Under the pieces are notes generated by a model, which was not told the DNA's origin, did no database searches, and was given only the letters and a program-made list of their open reading frames with translations. From an uncultured Alphaproteobacteria bacterium (GTDB lineage Bacteria > Pseudomonadota > Alphaproteobacteria > RF32 > CAG-239), in assembly GCA_944390885.1 (NCBI GenBank), contig CALXRP010000017.1:1-46045 (forward strand): DNA of 46,045 nt, in the 5' to 3' direction. The stretch's first letter is position 1. Every line of letters begins with the position of its first letter. A program made the translations under genes and the position numbers. This document shows, in pieces, positions 1 through 9,183 of this stretch.

Positions 1-9
1 CACAAACTC

Positions 10-100
10 CGCCGGAGCAACGCGGTCTCTTGAGCACAGTGCTATCAACTTGCCGCGCGCCTGCCGTGCAGGTCATCCCCGGGCATCGACCCGGGGATCC
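10..100. repeat. Composite palindromic intergenic repeat (copy 1)
   Basis: A segment beginning CCGCCGGAGCAACGCG and ending in CTGCCGTGCAGGTC (about 10-72) is joined to a perfect palindrome of the type CCCCGGG-N5-CCCGGGG at 72-100. The same two-part arrangement recurs near 14946-15135 and 45239-45550. It resembles the REP-like elements common between genes in Alphaproteobacteria. No gene is visible in 1-255: the open frame from 121 runs antisense through tadA and has no ribosome binding site. Bases 180-255 are AT-rich without a clear signal. Confidence 0.7.
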
Positions 101-255
101 ATACCTGAAAGTTAAGCACAATGGTAGAGAGCGTAGCGAGTTTTATGACTGCCGGGCCTCCGGCCTTTGAGCTGCCAAAAAGTAACAAAGAAAAAATTTA
201 TAAAGAAGCAAAAAAAGAAAATATAGTAAGTTTTCTTTATATTTCTTGGTGTTTC

Positions 256-708
256 TTAACGTTTCGACCGAAAAAAAACTCTCAAAATTTCGGAACATTC
301 TTCTGCCAAAAATCCTGCTTCGACCTGAGGCCGGTGATGACAGGTCGGTTGGCCGTAGAAGCCCACGCCATTAAGCACGGCGCCGCCTTTCGGATCTTCT
401 GCTCCGATGTAAAGATGTTCGATACGTGCAAAAGAGATTGCCGCGGCACACATTGTACACGGCTCCAGCGTCACATACATGTCAAATCCGCGCAAACGGT
501 TGCTCCCCAGCTTGCGGCAAGCCTCTTGAATAGCCAAAATTTCGGCATGAGCCGTTGCATCCAGGGTGTGCTGGCTGAGGTTGTGAGCGGCTGAAACAAT
601 TTCGTCGCTCTGTGGATTGACAACCAGAGCACCGACCGGAATTTCGTCCGCTTCCGCGGCCAGTTGTGCTTGTTCCAAAGCTTTGCGCATATAAAATTCG
701 TGATTCAT
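256..708 (-). CDS. tadA: tRNA-specific adenosine deaminase TadA
   Basis: Predicted cytosolic zinc deaminase that converts A34 to inosine in the anticodon of tRNA-Arg(ACG). From the ATG at 708 the protein is 150 residues, normal for TadA. The zinc and catalytic motif H54-A-E56 and the second zinc motif P83-C84-T-M-C87 are both intact. A longer frame begins at a TTG at 723, but the ATG at 708 has an AAAGG six bases upstream and matches the usual family start, so it was chosen. The gene stands alone and is divergent from rluB, with about 60 bp between them. Homologous cytosine and guanine deaminases share the fold, but the length and motif spacing fit TadA best. Confidence 0.93.
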   Translation of the reverse strand: MNHEFYMRKALEQAQLAAEADEIPVGALVVNPQSDEIVSAAHNLSQHTLDATAHAEILAIQEACRKLGSNRLRGFDMYVTLEPCTMCAAAISFARIEHLYIGAEDPKGGAVLNGVGFYGQPTCHHRPQVEAGFLAEECSEILRVFFRSKR

Positions 709-769
709 CTTTGACCTTTGCAAAATTTATGTGTATTATACGAAAAATATCAAAAAAGGAAAGTAAATT

Positions 770-1492
770 ATGTCAGAAAGAATTGCCAAATTTATCGCCC
801 GTTCAGGCGTTTGCTCTCGCCGTGCCGCCGAGGAATTGATTGCCCAAAAGCGCGTTACCGTAAACGGTGAGGTGATTGACAGCCCGGCTTTGAATGTTGA
901 CGGAACGGAAAAAATCCTGATCGACGGTGAAAAACTTCCTGTCCGGGAAAGCAGCCGGTTATGGCTTTATTATAAACCGGTCGGCTTGGTAACAACCCAT
1001 AAAGACAATCAGGACAGGCCGACGGTGTTTGACAATCTTCCGGCCGGAATGCCAAGGGTAATCTCTGTCGGACGCCTCGACTTAAATTCGGAAGGTCTGC
1101 TGCTGCTGACCAACAACGGCGAGCTGTCCAGAAAATTAGAGCTTCCGGGTAATGGCTGGATCAGAAGATACAAAGTCAAGGTCCATGGCTTTCTTGATGA
1201 AAAAAAACTGGCATCTCTGACAAACGGTATAACGGTTGACGGCGTGGAATACGGCGCAATTAAAGTCGAAATTGAGAATAAAACCGGCACCAATGCCTGG
1301 CTGATTGTTTCTTTGACCGAAGGCAAAAACCGTGAGATTCGTAAGGTGATGAAAGCGCTCGGATTAGACGTTGCAAGACTGATCCGCCTGTCTTACGGGC
1401 CGTTCCAGCTTGGTTCAATGAAAAAAGGCGAAGTACGGGAAGTTTCGGGAAAAGTATTGAGGGAACAACTCGGAAAAGATTTTGAGTTATGA
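770..1492 (+). CDS. rluB: 23S rRNA pseudouridine synthase, RluB type
   Basis: Predicted to isomerise a uridine in helix 89 of 23S rRNA (U2605 in E. coli numbering). The 240-residue protein starts with an S4 RNA-binding domain (about residues 1-60, including the RSGVCSRRAAEELI segment). The RsuA/RluB/E/F catalytic domain follows, with the motif GRLDLNSEGLLLLTN; D104 is the expected catalytic aspartate. A typical C-terminal motif, EGKNREIRKVM, is present. AAAGGAAAG lies just before the ATG. The last codons overlap the rsmD start by four bases, so the two rRNA-modification genes form an operon. RsuA, RluE and RluF share the fold; the S4 domain and sequence favour RluB. Confidence 0.9.
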   Translation: MSERIAKFIARSGVCSRRAAEELIAQKRVTVNGEVIDSPALNVDGTEKILIDGEKLPVRESSRLWLYYKPVGLVTTHKDNQDRPTVFDNLPAGMPRVISVGRLDLNSEGLLLLTNNGELSRKLELPGNGWIRRYKVKVHGFLDEKKLASLTNGITVDGVEYGAIKVEIENKTGTNAWLIVSLTEGKNREIRKVMKALGLDVARLIRLSYGPFQLGSMKKGEVREVSGKVLREQLGKDFEL

Positions 1493-2034
1493 GGATCATC
1501 TCCGGCAAATACCGCGGCAAAAAGCTCATCTCGCCGTTGACAAATAAGATTCGTCCGACATCTGATCGGGCGCGCGAAGCCGTATTTAATATTTTAAATT
1601 CCCGGCTGGAGCAAAATTGGGAGGCTTATTCTCTGCTGGAAGTCTTTGCCGGAACGGGAGCTTTCGGGTTGGAAGCCTTATCCCGCGGTATTAAGAAAAT
1701 CTGCCAGATAGATATAGATACCAAAACAGCGGCTGCCAATGCCGCTTTGTTCCCAACCGAAAAAGAAAAAATCAGACTGCTCCGAGTGGATGCTGCAAAT
1801 TTGGGAAAAGCGCCGGAAAAATATAATCTGTTGTTTATGGATGCCCCTTATAACCAAGGTCTGACTGAAAAAGCCTTAAAAGCCGTTGCTGCGGGCGGCT
1901 GGCTGGAAGAGGGGGCTTTGTGCCTGGCCGAGCTCGAAAAAAATGAACAAATCACAATTCCTGAAGAATATGAACTGCAGGAAGAACGAATATACGGACT
2001 TGCCAGAATTTTATTTTTACATTATCGCGGTTAG
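1489..2034 (+). CDS. rsmD: 16S rRNA (guanine966-N2)-methyltransferase RsmD
   Basis: Predicted SAM-dependent methyltransferase acting on G966 of 16S rRNA in the small-subunit head. The family N-terminus MRIISGKYRGKKL is followed by RPTSDRAREAVFNIL. The SAM-binding loop is F53-AGTGAFG60. The catalytic (D/N)PPY motif appears as D118-A-P-Y121, a conservative variant with alanine in the second position. At 181 residues it is of normal length. Its ATGA start overlaps the rluB stop, implying translational coupling. Its 3' end overlaps the convergent DUF2125-like gene by four bases. Confidence 0.92.
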   Translation: MRIISGKYRGKKLISPLTNKIRPTSDRAREAVFNILNSRLEQNWEAYSLLEVFAGTGAFGLEALSRGIKKICQIDIDTKTAAANAALFPTEKEKIRLLRVDAANLGKAPEKYNLLFMDAPYNQGLTEKALKAVAAGGWLEEGALCLAELEKNEQITIPEEYELQEERIYGLARILFLHYRG

Positions 2035-3167
2035 AATTTTGCCACGGTGATGTTTTCTATCTGAAATTTCCGATCTTTAAAGTCAATTGGTGCGGTAACG
2101 GTCAGATATTTGTCTTTGGGTGAAAGCTTAAAGGCCTTATTTCCGAGCAAAATTTTGCTGACAAACACGCCTTTGCTTTCCAGCCACTGATATTGCAACA
2201 TACTGTCCATACTCTCAAGCAAACCTTTAGAAGAAGTATCCAAATGCAAATTTGGCTCAAGCTTCTCGTTAAAATGCAAACTGCCGCGCCCGACCATGGC
2301 CAAAGGCTTCCAGTTGAGCGAAACATATTTCAGATTGATAAAGCCGCCGGCTTCCAGCCATTCATAAATTGCGGAACGATAAGATCGGCTGCCGCTGACT
2401 TTTCCCATAACATCAGCATCTATAAAAATCATATCAATCTTATCAGCCAGGGCAATTTCATATTTCTTATCAAACTTCAATCCGCCGAGCAGCAAATCGC
2501 ATCCCCAGGCCGGAACGGCACCGGAAGCCGTGGCCGGCGTTTTTCTGACGGCGGAAAATAAAATATCTCCGATCTGCATGGTATTGCGAACATTGATTTC
2601 TTTGGCGCTCACTAACAAATGAGCCATCCGATCATGATTATTGATGTCAATCAGAATTAACGGATTCGGAATATCAATATGATAAGTTTTTTTGCGAAGG
2701 GTGAGAGTCATTTCTGGTGCCGGTGCAATTGTAATCTTTTTCGGATTAAACAAATCGGCAGAAATTTCTACATACGGAATTTCAATTTTCAAATCCCGTC
2801 CCTGATACAAGCTGTAAAACTGAAAATCCTGAATCGTAACCAAATTTCCCGGATAAGAAGGTGAAAACTCAATATTGTTATAGGCCACATCCCAGCCGGC
2901 CTCGTTCAAAGATGTCTGAAGTTTTACAATTTCATTTTTGATAACGCCGATATAATATGCCCGGGACAACACAACCCACAGGCCGGCAAAGGTAAGCAGC
3001 GCCGTAAACAAAAAAGTGCCAAACCCAAGTCGCGAAATTCGAAAGCCGAATTTCCGTTTCGGCGCCGCTTTTTCGTCAATCGGTTTCAGCCCGTCAAAAA
3101 TTGCCTTGGCTTCCAATGCGTCTTCGACGGATGCCTGTTGCGGGATATGCTCTTCCGTATCTGCCAA
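2031..3167 (-). CDS. DUF2125-like membrane-anchored protein
   Basis: A 378-residue protein with a charged cytosolic N-terminus of about 45 residues, one hydrophobic segment at about 48-68 (FGTFLFTALLTFAGLWVVL) and a large predicted periplasmic domain rich in beta-type sequence. The pattern of alternating hydrophobics and the block WKPLAMVGRGSLHFN recall DUF2125, an alphaproteobacterial family of unknown role; I assign this from memory of the family, not from a search. It is the last gene of the ftsE-ftsX-ydcF-plsC-DUF2125 unit: one base separates it from plsC. The context points to the cell envelope, perhaps lipid or outer-membrane handling, but the function is unknown. Confidence 0.6.
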   Translation of the reverse strand: MADTEEHIPQQASVEDALEAKAIFDGLKPIDEKAAPKRKFGFRISRLGFGTFLFTALLTFAGLWVVLSRAYYIGVIKNEIVKLQTSLNEAGWDVAYNNIEFSPSYPGNLVTIQDFQFYSLYQGRDLKIEIPYVEISADLFNPKKITIAPAPEMTLTLRKKTYHIDIPNPLILIDINNHDRMAHLLVSAKEINVRNTMQIGDILFSAVRKTPATASGAVPAWGCDLLLGGLKFDKKYEIALADKIDMIFIDADVMGKVSGSRSYRSAIYEWLEAGGFINLKYVSLNWKPLAMVGRGSLHFNEKLEPNLHLDTSSKGLLESMDSMLQYQWLESKGVFVSKILLGNKAFKLSPKDKYLTVTAPIDFKDRKFQIENITVAKF

Positions 3168-3168
3168 T

Positions 3169-3936
3169 TTATTTTGTCCCTTTATATTTTTTCAGCAAGT
3201 TTACCGTATAAGGATATTTTTTAAAAGCCTCTTGATTAAGTTCTTCGCATTTATTTTCAATTTTTTGTTTCAAAACGTCCATAAATTCTTTCTTGTCCAA
3301 CCCGGGATCAATCGGAGGAAGAAACTCAATAATCACTTTTCCCGGATGCCGAAGAAAAGAAGCTTTTTCCCAGAACAATCCGGTATTAAGCGCCACCGGC
3401 ACAACAGGAAGTTTAAGATTCTGATAAAGAAAAGCCACACCCGGTTTATATTGGGTTGTCGTTTCTGGCTTTGTGCGCGTTCCTTCCGGAAAAATAATGA
3501 TCGGACGTCCTTTAGCCACACGTTTTTGGGCCTCGGCCAGCATTTTCTTCATTGCTGCCGATCCGGCGGCACGGTTAATGGGAATCATTCCGTAAAAATG
3601 AGACGCCCAGCCGAAAAACGGGATAAAATGCAATTCTCTTTTCAAAATAAAAACGCCGGATTTGATAACGGTTGTCAAATAATAGGTTTCCATCGCAGAT
3701 TGGTGTTTGCAGGCATAGATAACGCCGCTTTGCCGAATGTTTTCCTGTCCTCTGATTTCAATGTCAAGTCCGCAGATAAGTTTGAGAAGAAAGCGGTTGA
3801 GCGGTTGCATAAAGTCGTTCCAGAAATGAATGTATATTTTTTTCGGAAAAGGCATAAGCACGATTGAAAATATTGTTCCGGCCAGAATCAGCCCGTAACA
3901 AAAAATATTAAAAATCAAAGAACGAACAAAAATCAT
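3169..3936 (-). CDS. plsC: 1-acyl-sn-glycerol-3-phosphate acyltransferase (PlsC)
   Basis: Predicted inner-membrane acyltransferase converting lysophosphatidic acid to phosphatidic acid, the second acylation of phospholipid synthesis. The 255-residue protein has an N-terminal hydrophobic segment (about 8-30). It carries the catalytic box H78-QSAM-E83, an HX4E variant of the usual HX4D, and the glycerol-phosphate binding box F149-PEGTR154. The stop is immediately followed by the next gene, and the start abuts the ydcF-like stop at 3937, so it is transcribed from the ftsE side. The glutamate in place of aspartate in block I is the only oddity and occurs in some family members. Confidence 0.9.
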   Translation of the reverse strand: MIFVRSLIFNIFCYGLILAGTIFSIVLMPFPKKIYIHFWNDFMQPLNRFLLKLICGLDIEIRGQENIRQSGVIYACKHQSAMETYYLTTVIKSGVFILKRELHFIPFFGWASHFYGMIPINRAAGSAAMKKMLAEAQKRVAKGRPIIIFPEGTRTKPETTTQYKPGVAFLYQNLKLPVVPVALNTGLFWEKASFLRHPGKVIIEFLPPIDPGLDKKEFMDVLKQKIENKCEELNQEAFKKYPYTVNLLKKYKGTK

Positions 3937-4524
3937 TTAATCCTCACTGTTAAAAATTTGTGGAATAACATAGGTCGTATAAACATAAAGAAATTTGTTA
4001 TATTCTGTTGCAATCAGCCAAAAACTTCCGGGATTCTTCCACCATTTCGGATGGACCTTGTCAGAATAAACCGGACTGGGAACAATTGAGATCTTGGGAT
4101 TCTGATGTCGAAATTCCAAAATGCTGCGCGGCAGATGATAGTTAGAGGTGACCAGTCGGATGGAACGAATATTGTTTTTCTTAATCCACTCATCAGCCTC
4201 AATGGCGTTTCCGATAGTATTCTGCGCTTCGTTTCCCATCTGAACCTTTTGTTTTTTGCTGACCCGGACATCGTTAAATTGCTCGATTTTGGCCAAAGAA
4301 GCCTCTTTTGACACCCCGGAAATAAAAAGTTTCTCTGCGGCTCCGTCGTTGAGCAGCGAAATCGCACTGCTGATTCTGTTGCGTCCGCCGGTCAGGGCTA
4401 CAATGGCATCTGTCTTGATCCCGTCTGTATTTTCATAGGAATTAATCCGGTGATTAAACCACAAAAAACCGGCAAACCAAGCCAAAAGCAAAAACAAAAC
4501 GGCAATAATAAAAAGTTTCTTCAT
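3937..4524 (-). CDS. YdcF/SanA-family (DUF218) membrane protein
   Basis: A 195-residue protein with one N-terminal transmembrane segment (about 4-24) and a DUF218 domain. The segment DAIVALTGG opens the domain, and family-like blocks KLFISGVSK, MGNEAQNTIGNA and LVTSNYHLPRSILEF follow. ElyC/SanA/YdcF proteins are implicated in envelope integrity; ElyC affects undecaprenyl-phosphate lipid carrier metabolism. The biochemical activity here is unknown. It overlaps the end of ftsX by four bases and abuts plsC. The placement between a division ABC system and a phospholipid acyltransferase is consistent with an envelope role. Confidence 0.8.
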   Translation of the reverse strand: MKKLFIIAVLFLLLAWFAGFLWFNHRINSYENTDGIKTDAIVALTGGRNRISSAISLLNDGAAEKLFISGVSKEASLAKIEQFNDVRVSKKQKVQMGNEAQNTIGNAIEADEWIKKNNIRSIRLVTSNYHLPRSILEFRHQNPKISIVPSPVYSDKVHPKWWKNPGSFWLIATEYNKFLYVYTTYVIPQIFNSED

Positions 4525-5444
4525 ATCATTTTTTCTAAAGTACGTTTAACGGTATAATAAGCGGTAAACATGGCGATCATAACGGCAAACAGCGGCAATA
4601 TCAAGATTGTTACCCACGATTCTGCGGATAAATGAGCCCCGCTGATAATTCCGCCCTCAATTTGCTCGGCCAGAGAAGCAATCAAAAAAATTGTCGGGAT
4701 TGACAACACAACGCCGATAACGCCGCCGACAAGCGCCAACCAGCCGGTACGACGCGCATATTGCTGAGCAATATAAGCATCTTTGGCTCCCATCGTGTGC
4801 AAAATCTCAATAATATAGCGATGCAACCCGAGACTCGTTTGTGTGCTGTAAAATATTGCGCCGGACGTAACCAAAATAACCAAAAACAAGATACTTAACG
4901 CCAGCATTTTCAGTCCGTCGGCAAAACGGATAAGCTTATTGAGCCAGAGTTTGTGATTATCAATGGAAGCCAGCGGTGAAACCTGAGCCAGATTCTCGGC
5001 CAAAACGCCAAAATCAAGCGTTTCACCTTTTTTGATCTTAACATCAATCAGGCGCGGAACGGGAAGATTCCCGATTTCAATACCGTCGCCGAGCCAGGGC
5101 TGAATAAGTTTTTCAAGCTGTTCATCAGACAACGGCGTTACTTTTTCAATTTCCGCCACCGATTCAAGATATTCAATAACTTTTTTCTGATTCTCAAGCG
5201 TATCGGCAGCGGCTTTGTCACGATCGCTGCTGTTAACCGGCATAATCTGTACCGTCAGCGATCCGAGAATACTGTCATTCCAGTTTCTGAGCATTGAGTT
5301 TATGGAAAGAACACCTGCCAACGTAATGGCAAAGATAAAGACCGAAATCGAAATCATAATTTGCAAAAAGAGACTCGAACTGTCATCATTGAGCGGAAGC
5401 TCCTGCTTGCGTGAGATAAAGTCCGTCGCATTATTATTACTCAT
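4521..5444 (-). CDS. ftsX: Cell division protein FtsX
   Basis: Predicted permease-like partner of FtsE in the divisome, which regulates septal peptidoglycan hydrolases. The 307-residue protein has the FtsX topology: a first membrane segment at about residues 27-47, a periplasmic domain of about 120 residues, then three more membrane segments (about 180-200, 230-255, 280-300). The sequence HTMGAKDAYIAQQY between segments 2 and 3 is a typical cytosolic coupling motif. Its ATG overlaps the ftsE stop by four bases, and its own stop overlaps the next gene by four, so the five genes from ftsE to the DUF2125-like gene form one tightly packed operon. Confidence 0.92.
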   Translation of the reverse strand: MSNNNATDFISRKQELPLNDDSSSLFLQIMISISVFIFAITLAGVLSINSMLRNWNDSILGSLTVQIMPVNSSDRDKAAADTLENQKKVIEYLESVAEIEKVTPLSDEQLEKLIQPWLGDGIEIGNLPVPRLIDVKIKKGETLDFGVLAENLAQVSPLASIDNHKLWLNKLIRFADGLKMLALSILFLVILVTSGAIFYSTQTSLGLHRYIIEILHTMGAKDAYIAQQYARRTGWLALVGGVIGVVLSIPTIFLIASLAEQIEGGIISGAHLSAESWVTILILPLFAVMIAMFTAYYTVKRTLEKMI

Positions 5445-6190
5445 GGGCGTCCTCCTTTCTCAAGCCGGTTACCGATATTGATGCCGGTAAAATCATAAGG
5501 TTCATAAACTTTCAGCCCGTGATTTTGCAAATGCAGGCGTGGAAAGGCAAAATCCGTAATAAGCTTTTCGCTGTGCGTGGCGATGACAACCGTTGTACCG
5601 AGTTTGTTGAGTTCGACAAACAGCTTCATCAGTTTGGGCGCAATATCATTATCAACGTTTCCGGTCGGTTCATCGGCCAGCAGCAAATCCGGCCGATTGA
5701 TAACGGCGCGCGCAATAGCCGTACGTTGCTTTTCTCCGCCGGAAAGGGTAGAAGTCTTGGCATACATGTTACGGTCAAGCTCAACCCATTGCAAAAGCTC
5801 GGTCACTCTTTTTTTAACTTCTCTTTCGTTCATGCCGCAGATTCTGAGCGGCAGGGCAACGTTATCAAATGCGGAAAGGTGTTCCAGCAGACGAAAATCC
5901 TGAAAAACAACGCCAATCTTCCGCCGCAGCAAAGAAAGGCTGTCCCGGTTGGTAAAGTTGATGTTGCGGCCAAAAACCTGCACAATACCACGGCTTGGTT
6001 TTTGCGCCAGATACATCATGCTCAAAAGCGAAGTTTTTCCGGCACCGCTGCGCCCGGTCAAAAAATGGAAAGACCCTCTGGGCAGGCTTAGGGAAATGTC
6101 GCTCAGAACCTCAGGCCCCTGACCGTAACGGATTCCGACGTTCTGCATGACAATAATCGCATTATTGCTTTTGCTTTCGTTTTTTTGCAA
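5441..6190 (-). CDS. ftsE: Cell division ATP-binding protein FtsE
   Basis: ABC ATPase predicted to drive FtsX at the septum. Visible motifs: Walker A G46-RSGAGKT53, Q-loop VVFQDFRLL, signature LSGGEKQR (about 149-156), Walker B LLLADE (169-174) and the H-loop histidine at 206. The C-terminal end is about 25 residues longer than the compact FtsE of E. coli. The start is a TTG at 6190 with GAGGAG about nine bases upstream; a later ATG (codon 15) lacks such a site. It is the first gene of the envelope operon running down to 2031 and is divergent from the zinc-ribbon gene at 6325. The ABC family is large, but pairing with FtsX makes the call secure. Confidence 0.93.
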   Translation of the reverse strand: MQKNESKSNNAIIVMQNVGIRYGQGPEVLSDISLSLPRGSFHFLTGRSGAGKTSLLSMMYLAQKPSRGIVQVFGRNINFTNRDSLSLLRRKIGVVFQDFRLLEHLSAFDNVALPLRICGMNEREVKKRVTELLQWVELDRNMYAKTSTLSGGEKQRTAIARAVINRPDLLLADEPTGNVDNDIAPKLMKLFVELNKLGTTVVIATHSEKLITDFAFPRLHLQNHGLKVYEPYDFTGINIGNRLEKGGRP

Positions 6191-6324
6191 CTCGGATTCT
6201 CCTCAAATCATAACATGTTTCCTCTAAGATATAGCAATAAAACATTTAATAAAATATTTTTTTTCTTTGATTAAATGCTTTTTGTGCAATAAGGTGCAAT
6301 ATAAAGTAAAAAAGGTAAAACACA

Positions 6325-7299
6325 ATGCGTATAAAATGTCCGAAATGCGGAAAAATATATGATGTCAGTGAAAATGAGCTCCCGGCAAAGGGGCGTCGTA
6401 TGCGTTGTTCCGGCTGCGGAGAAGTCTTTTGGCGCCGTCCGGAAGATGCGGACGATTCTTTTTCAGCCTGGACGGATGAAAAAACAAATACTCCCGACGA
6501 GGAGCCTCAATGGAACGAGATAAAAAATGCCGTTCCGGAATCGGAAGAAAAAGACTGGGAAGAAATTAAAGTCGAAAAAAATACGCCCCCTGCTTTTGAA
6601 GAAACAAAAGAAATGCCGTCGGCCGTAACGCCGGACGACGCCCGGTCGGAAGAAAACGCGCCGGCATCGGACAATGCCGCGGAAGAGGAGGGATCTTCTG
6701 CAGATGAAGCAGAAAAAACAGAAGAAACCGCAACCAAACCGGACGGAGTAGATGATATTTTCAAACGCCTTTCCGAGCAGAGCGCGGCTCTCTCAAAAAA
6801 AGAAAACGAACAACCTGTGCAAAAAAAAATCTGGGGCAGCATTCGGAAAAATGCCGGACTGATGAATAAAACAACCCGCCGGTATGTTTATTTTCTATTG
6901 TTTTTTGTGGTATTGCTGCTGCTTTATTATTTCAGGTACGAAATCGTCCGGACTTTCCCTTTTATGGAACAGGTCTATAGTTCTCTGGATATTCAATCAA
7001 AAGTTCTCGGCGAGGGGTTGGAATTCAAAAACGTCAGCCGCCGGAATTATGAAGATGACTATGTAACCAAAATGGAGATTAAAGGCTTTATCGTCAACAA
7101 TACCGAAAAAATACTCGAAATCCCGGATGTTAAACTTGAGGTAATGGATGAAAAAGGCCTGGTGCTTGATACGTTGATAACGCCGCCGCCTGCCAAATTT
7201 GTTAAGGAAAACGGACGAGTTGCCTTCAGCGTAACGGTCACCAAACCGTCTCCTTTAAGCAAATATATTTATCTGACATTTACGGAAAAGAAAAAATAA
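6325..7299 (+). CDS. MJ0042-type zinc-ribbon membrane protein
   Basis: A 324-residue protein. The N-terminus MRIKCPKCGKIYDV carries a zinc ribbon with C5, C8, C28 and C31. A long acidic, Glu/Ser-rich, probably disordered linker spans about 45-165, one transmembrane helix lies at about 187-203, and the C-terminal domain looks beta-rich and extracytoplasmic (DUF3426-like). The ribbon would sit in the cytosol and the C-terminal domain in the periplasm. Such proteins sit beside ftsE in many Alphaproteobacteria; the function is unknown. AAAGG lies close upstream of the start. Transcription ends at a strong hairpin directly after the stop. Confidence 0.8.
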   Translation: MRIKCPKCGKIYDVSENELPAKGRRMRCSGCGEVFWRRPEDADDSFSAWTDEKTNTPDEEPQWNEIKNAVPESEEKDWEEIKVEKNTPPAFEETKEMPSAVTPDDARSEENAPASDNAAEEEGSSADEAEKTEETATKPDGVDDIFKRLSEQSAALSKKENEQPVQKKIWGSIRKNAGLMNKTTRRYVYFLLFFVVLLLLYYFRYEIVRTFPFMEQVYSSLDIQSKVLGEGLEFKNVSRRNYEDDYVTKMEIKGFIVNNTEKILEIPDVKLEVMDEKGLVLDTLITPPPAKFVKENGRVAFSVTVTKPSPLSKYIYLTFTEKKK

Positions 7300-7300
7300 A

Positions 7301-7336
7301 AAAATCCCCGCCTTGCAAACAAGAGCGGGGATTTTT
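7301..7336. terminator. Bidirectional intrinsic terminator
   Basis: An 11-bp stem AAAATCCCCGC / GCGGGGATTTT with a 12-base loop, A-rich on the left and T-rich on the right. It serves the zinc-ribbon gene on + and argS on -, whose stop is at 7337. Confidence 0.9.
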
Positions 7337-9115
7337 CTAAGCTGCGGCTTCCTGGCTTTTCAGCATCGCTTCCGGAGAGGCGATTCCCAAAAGATAAAGC
7401 TGCAGTTTCAAAATATCTCTGACCAGACGCGCCAGCTTCAGGCGTGAACCGGCCAAATCCGGCGTTTCGGCATTAACAATGGACGATGCATTGTAAAAGC
7501 TGCTGAAACTCTGAGCCAGCGTATAGGCATAGTCGGCAATAATGCTGGGCTCTTTGTCGTTGTGTGCCCGCATGACCGTTGCGTTCAGCTGCGCAATTTT
7601 CAAGGCCAGATTCCGTTCTTCTTCATTAGAAATAACAATCTTGCTTTCTTTAATGTTGCTTTCCTGTGCTTTGCGGATGATCGAATTAATCCGCGCAATG
7701 GCATATTGAATATAAGGCCCGGTTTTGCCGTCAAATTTTGCAAAGTCTTCCAAGTCAAAAACATAACCGGAAGCAATATTGTTTTTCATGTCCTGAAATT
7801 TGATGGCGCCGATGGTAATATCATCCACCAGTTTGGCAATATCTTCTTTGCTGTAGCCGGGCGCGCTTTCCGGTACGGATTTTCTGACTGTTTCCTTGGA
7901 AAGGGCAATCAAGTCGGCCAGGTTCATCACGCCGCCGTCGCGGGTTTTAAACGGTTTGCCGTCTTTTCCGTTAACCGTGCCGAAGCCGATATGCACCAGC
8001 TTTGTATCCGGACAAATGCCCAGCATTTTGGAGGCCTCAAACACCTGCTCAAAATGCAAAGACTGCCGCAGGTCGGTAACATATATAATCTCGTCAGCCT
8101 TAAGGTCATCACAGCGCATTTTAATAGTGGCAATATCTGTCGCGGCATAAGTAAAACCACCGTCCGATTTTTCCAGAATAACCGGCGGTTTCGGCTTGTT
8201 GGCTTCTTCCAGTCGGATAATCTCCGCCCCTTCGTCTTTTTCCAGAATACCTTTGTCTTTGGCAATTTTCATAATCTCTTTGCAGGTCTCATGCGCATCG
8301 CTTTCACCGAGCCAGAGGTCAAAGTTCACATCCAGCTCGCCGTAAATCTCTTTGACCGCATCAACCGAAACATCGCGCAAATGTCTCCACAAAGCCCGAT
8401 ACCCCGGATGCCCGTCCTGAAATTTTGCGGTAATAATGCGGGCTTTTTCGCGGGCAGCTTCGTCTTCTTTGCAATGCGCAGACGCTTTTTTGTAAAGTTC
8501 GGTAACTTCGTTAACGTCATAAGGATGTTCGCTCGGAAAACCATCGGTCTTGGCATCGTCAAAATAAGGCCAGTCGGGGTGCAGATTCTCAATTTCGGAA
8601 ATAATCATTCCCATCGGCGTCCCCCAGTCACCGAAATGAACGTCGGAAATCACCTTGTTGCCGACAAATTTTTCAATCCTGCGGATGGATTCGCCGATAA
8701 CGGCCGGACGCAAATGCCCGATATGCATCAATTTGGCCACATTCGGACCGCCGGAATCAATAACAATATTTTGCGTTTTGCTCACTTTTGCACAGCCAAA
8801 ACGCTCATCGGCGGCAACCTCGTCCATGTTGCGGGCAATAAACTCGTTTTTAAGCGTAATGTTGATAAAACCCGGGCCGTCGACCGAGATTTTTTCAATG
8901 TCATTGTCCTGCTCAAGTTCTGCTGCAATTTTCTGGGCAATCTCGCGCGGATTTTTGCGTTCGCTCTTCGCCAGAGCCAAAGCGCCGTTACACTGAAAAT
9001 CGCTCAAATCGGGGCGGTCGGAATTCTTGACGGCGGCAAATTTCTTATCAAGCCCCAGCTTGTCAAAAATAGCTTCAAATTTTTTGTTAATAATGTTTTC
9101 CACGGACAAATCCAT
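7337..9115 (-). CDS. argS: Arginyl-tRNA synthetase
   Basis: Charges tRNA-Arg in the cytosol. The 592-residue class I synthetase has the ArgRS-specific N-terminal domain (about 1-100), the catalytic core with H131-IGH134 in the context KLMHIGHLRPAVIGESI, and GKPFKTRDGG at the position of the KMSKS loop, as is common in ArgRS. The C-terminal helical DALR-type anticodon-binding domain includes FDGKTGPYIQYAIAR and ends in LLGIASPEAM. GAGGG is placed properly before the ATG. It is a single-gene unit ending at the shared terminator at 7301-7336. Length and domains are complete. Confidence 0.96.
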   Translation of the reverse strand: MDLSVENIINKKFEAIFDKLGLDKKFAAVKNSDRPDLSDFQCNGALALAKSERKNPREIAQKIAAELEQDNDIEKISVDGPGFINITLKNEFIARNMDEVAADERFGCAKVSKTQNIVIDSGGPNVAKLMHIGHLRPAVIGESIRRIEKFVGNKVISDVHFGDWGTPMGMIISEIENLHPDWPYFDDAKTDGFPSEHPYDVNEVTELYKKASAHCKEDEAAREKARIITAKFQDGHPGYRALWRHLRDVSVDAVKEIYGELDVNFDLWLGESDAHETCKEIMKIAKDKGILEKDEGAEIIRLEEANKPKPPVILEKSDGGFTYAATDIATIKMRCDDLKADEIIYVTDLRQSLHFEQVFEASKMLGICPDTKLVHIGFGTVNGKDGKPFKTRDGGVMNLADLIALSKETVRKSVPESAPGYSKEDIAKLVDDITIGAIKFQDMKNNIASGYVFDLEDFAKFDGKTGPYIQYAIARINSIIRKAQESNIKESKIVISNEEERNLALKIAQLNATVMRAHNDKEPSIIADYAYTLAQSFSSFYNASSIVNAETPDLAGSRLKLARLVRDILKLQLYLLGIASPEAMLKSQEAAA

Positions 9116-9183
9116 CTTTTTCCCTCATCTTAATCTAAAAAATCTGCAATAGTTATAAATAAATTTCAGCAAAACTCAAGCGC

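Noticed and set aside
121..594. Open frame on + through the tadA region
   Set aside because: It is antisense to tadA, has no ribosome binding site, and its translation shows no family features.
7562..9133. 523-codon open frame on + opposite argS
   Set aside because: Antisense shadow of a complete arginyl-tRNA synthetase; low-complexity translation rich in Phe and Asn.
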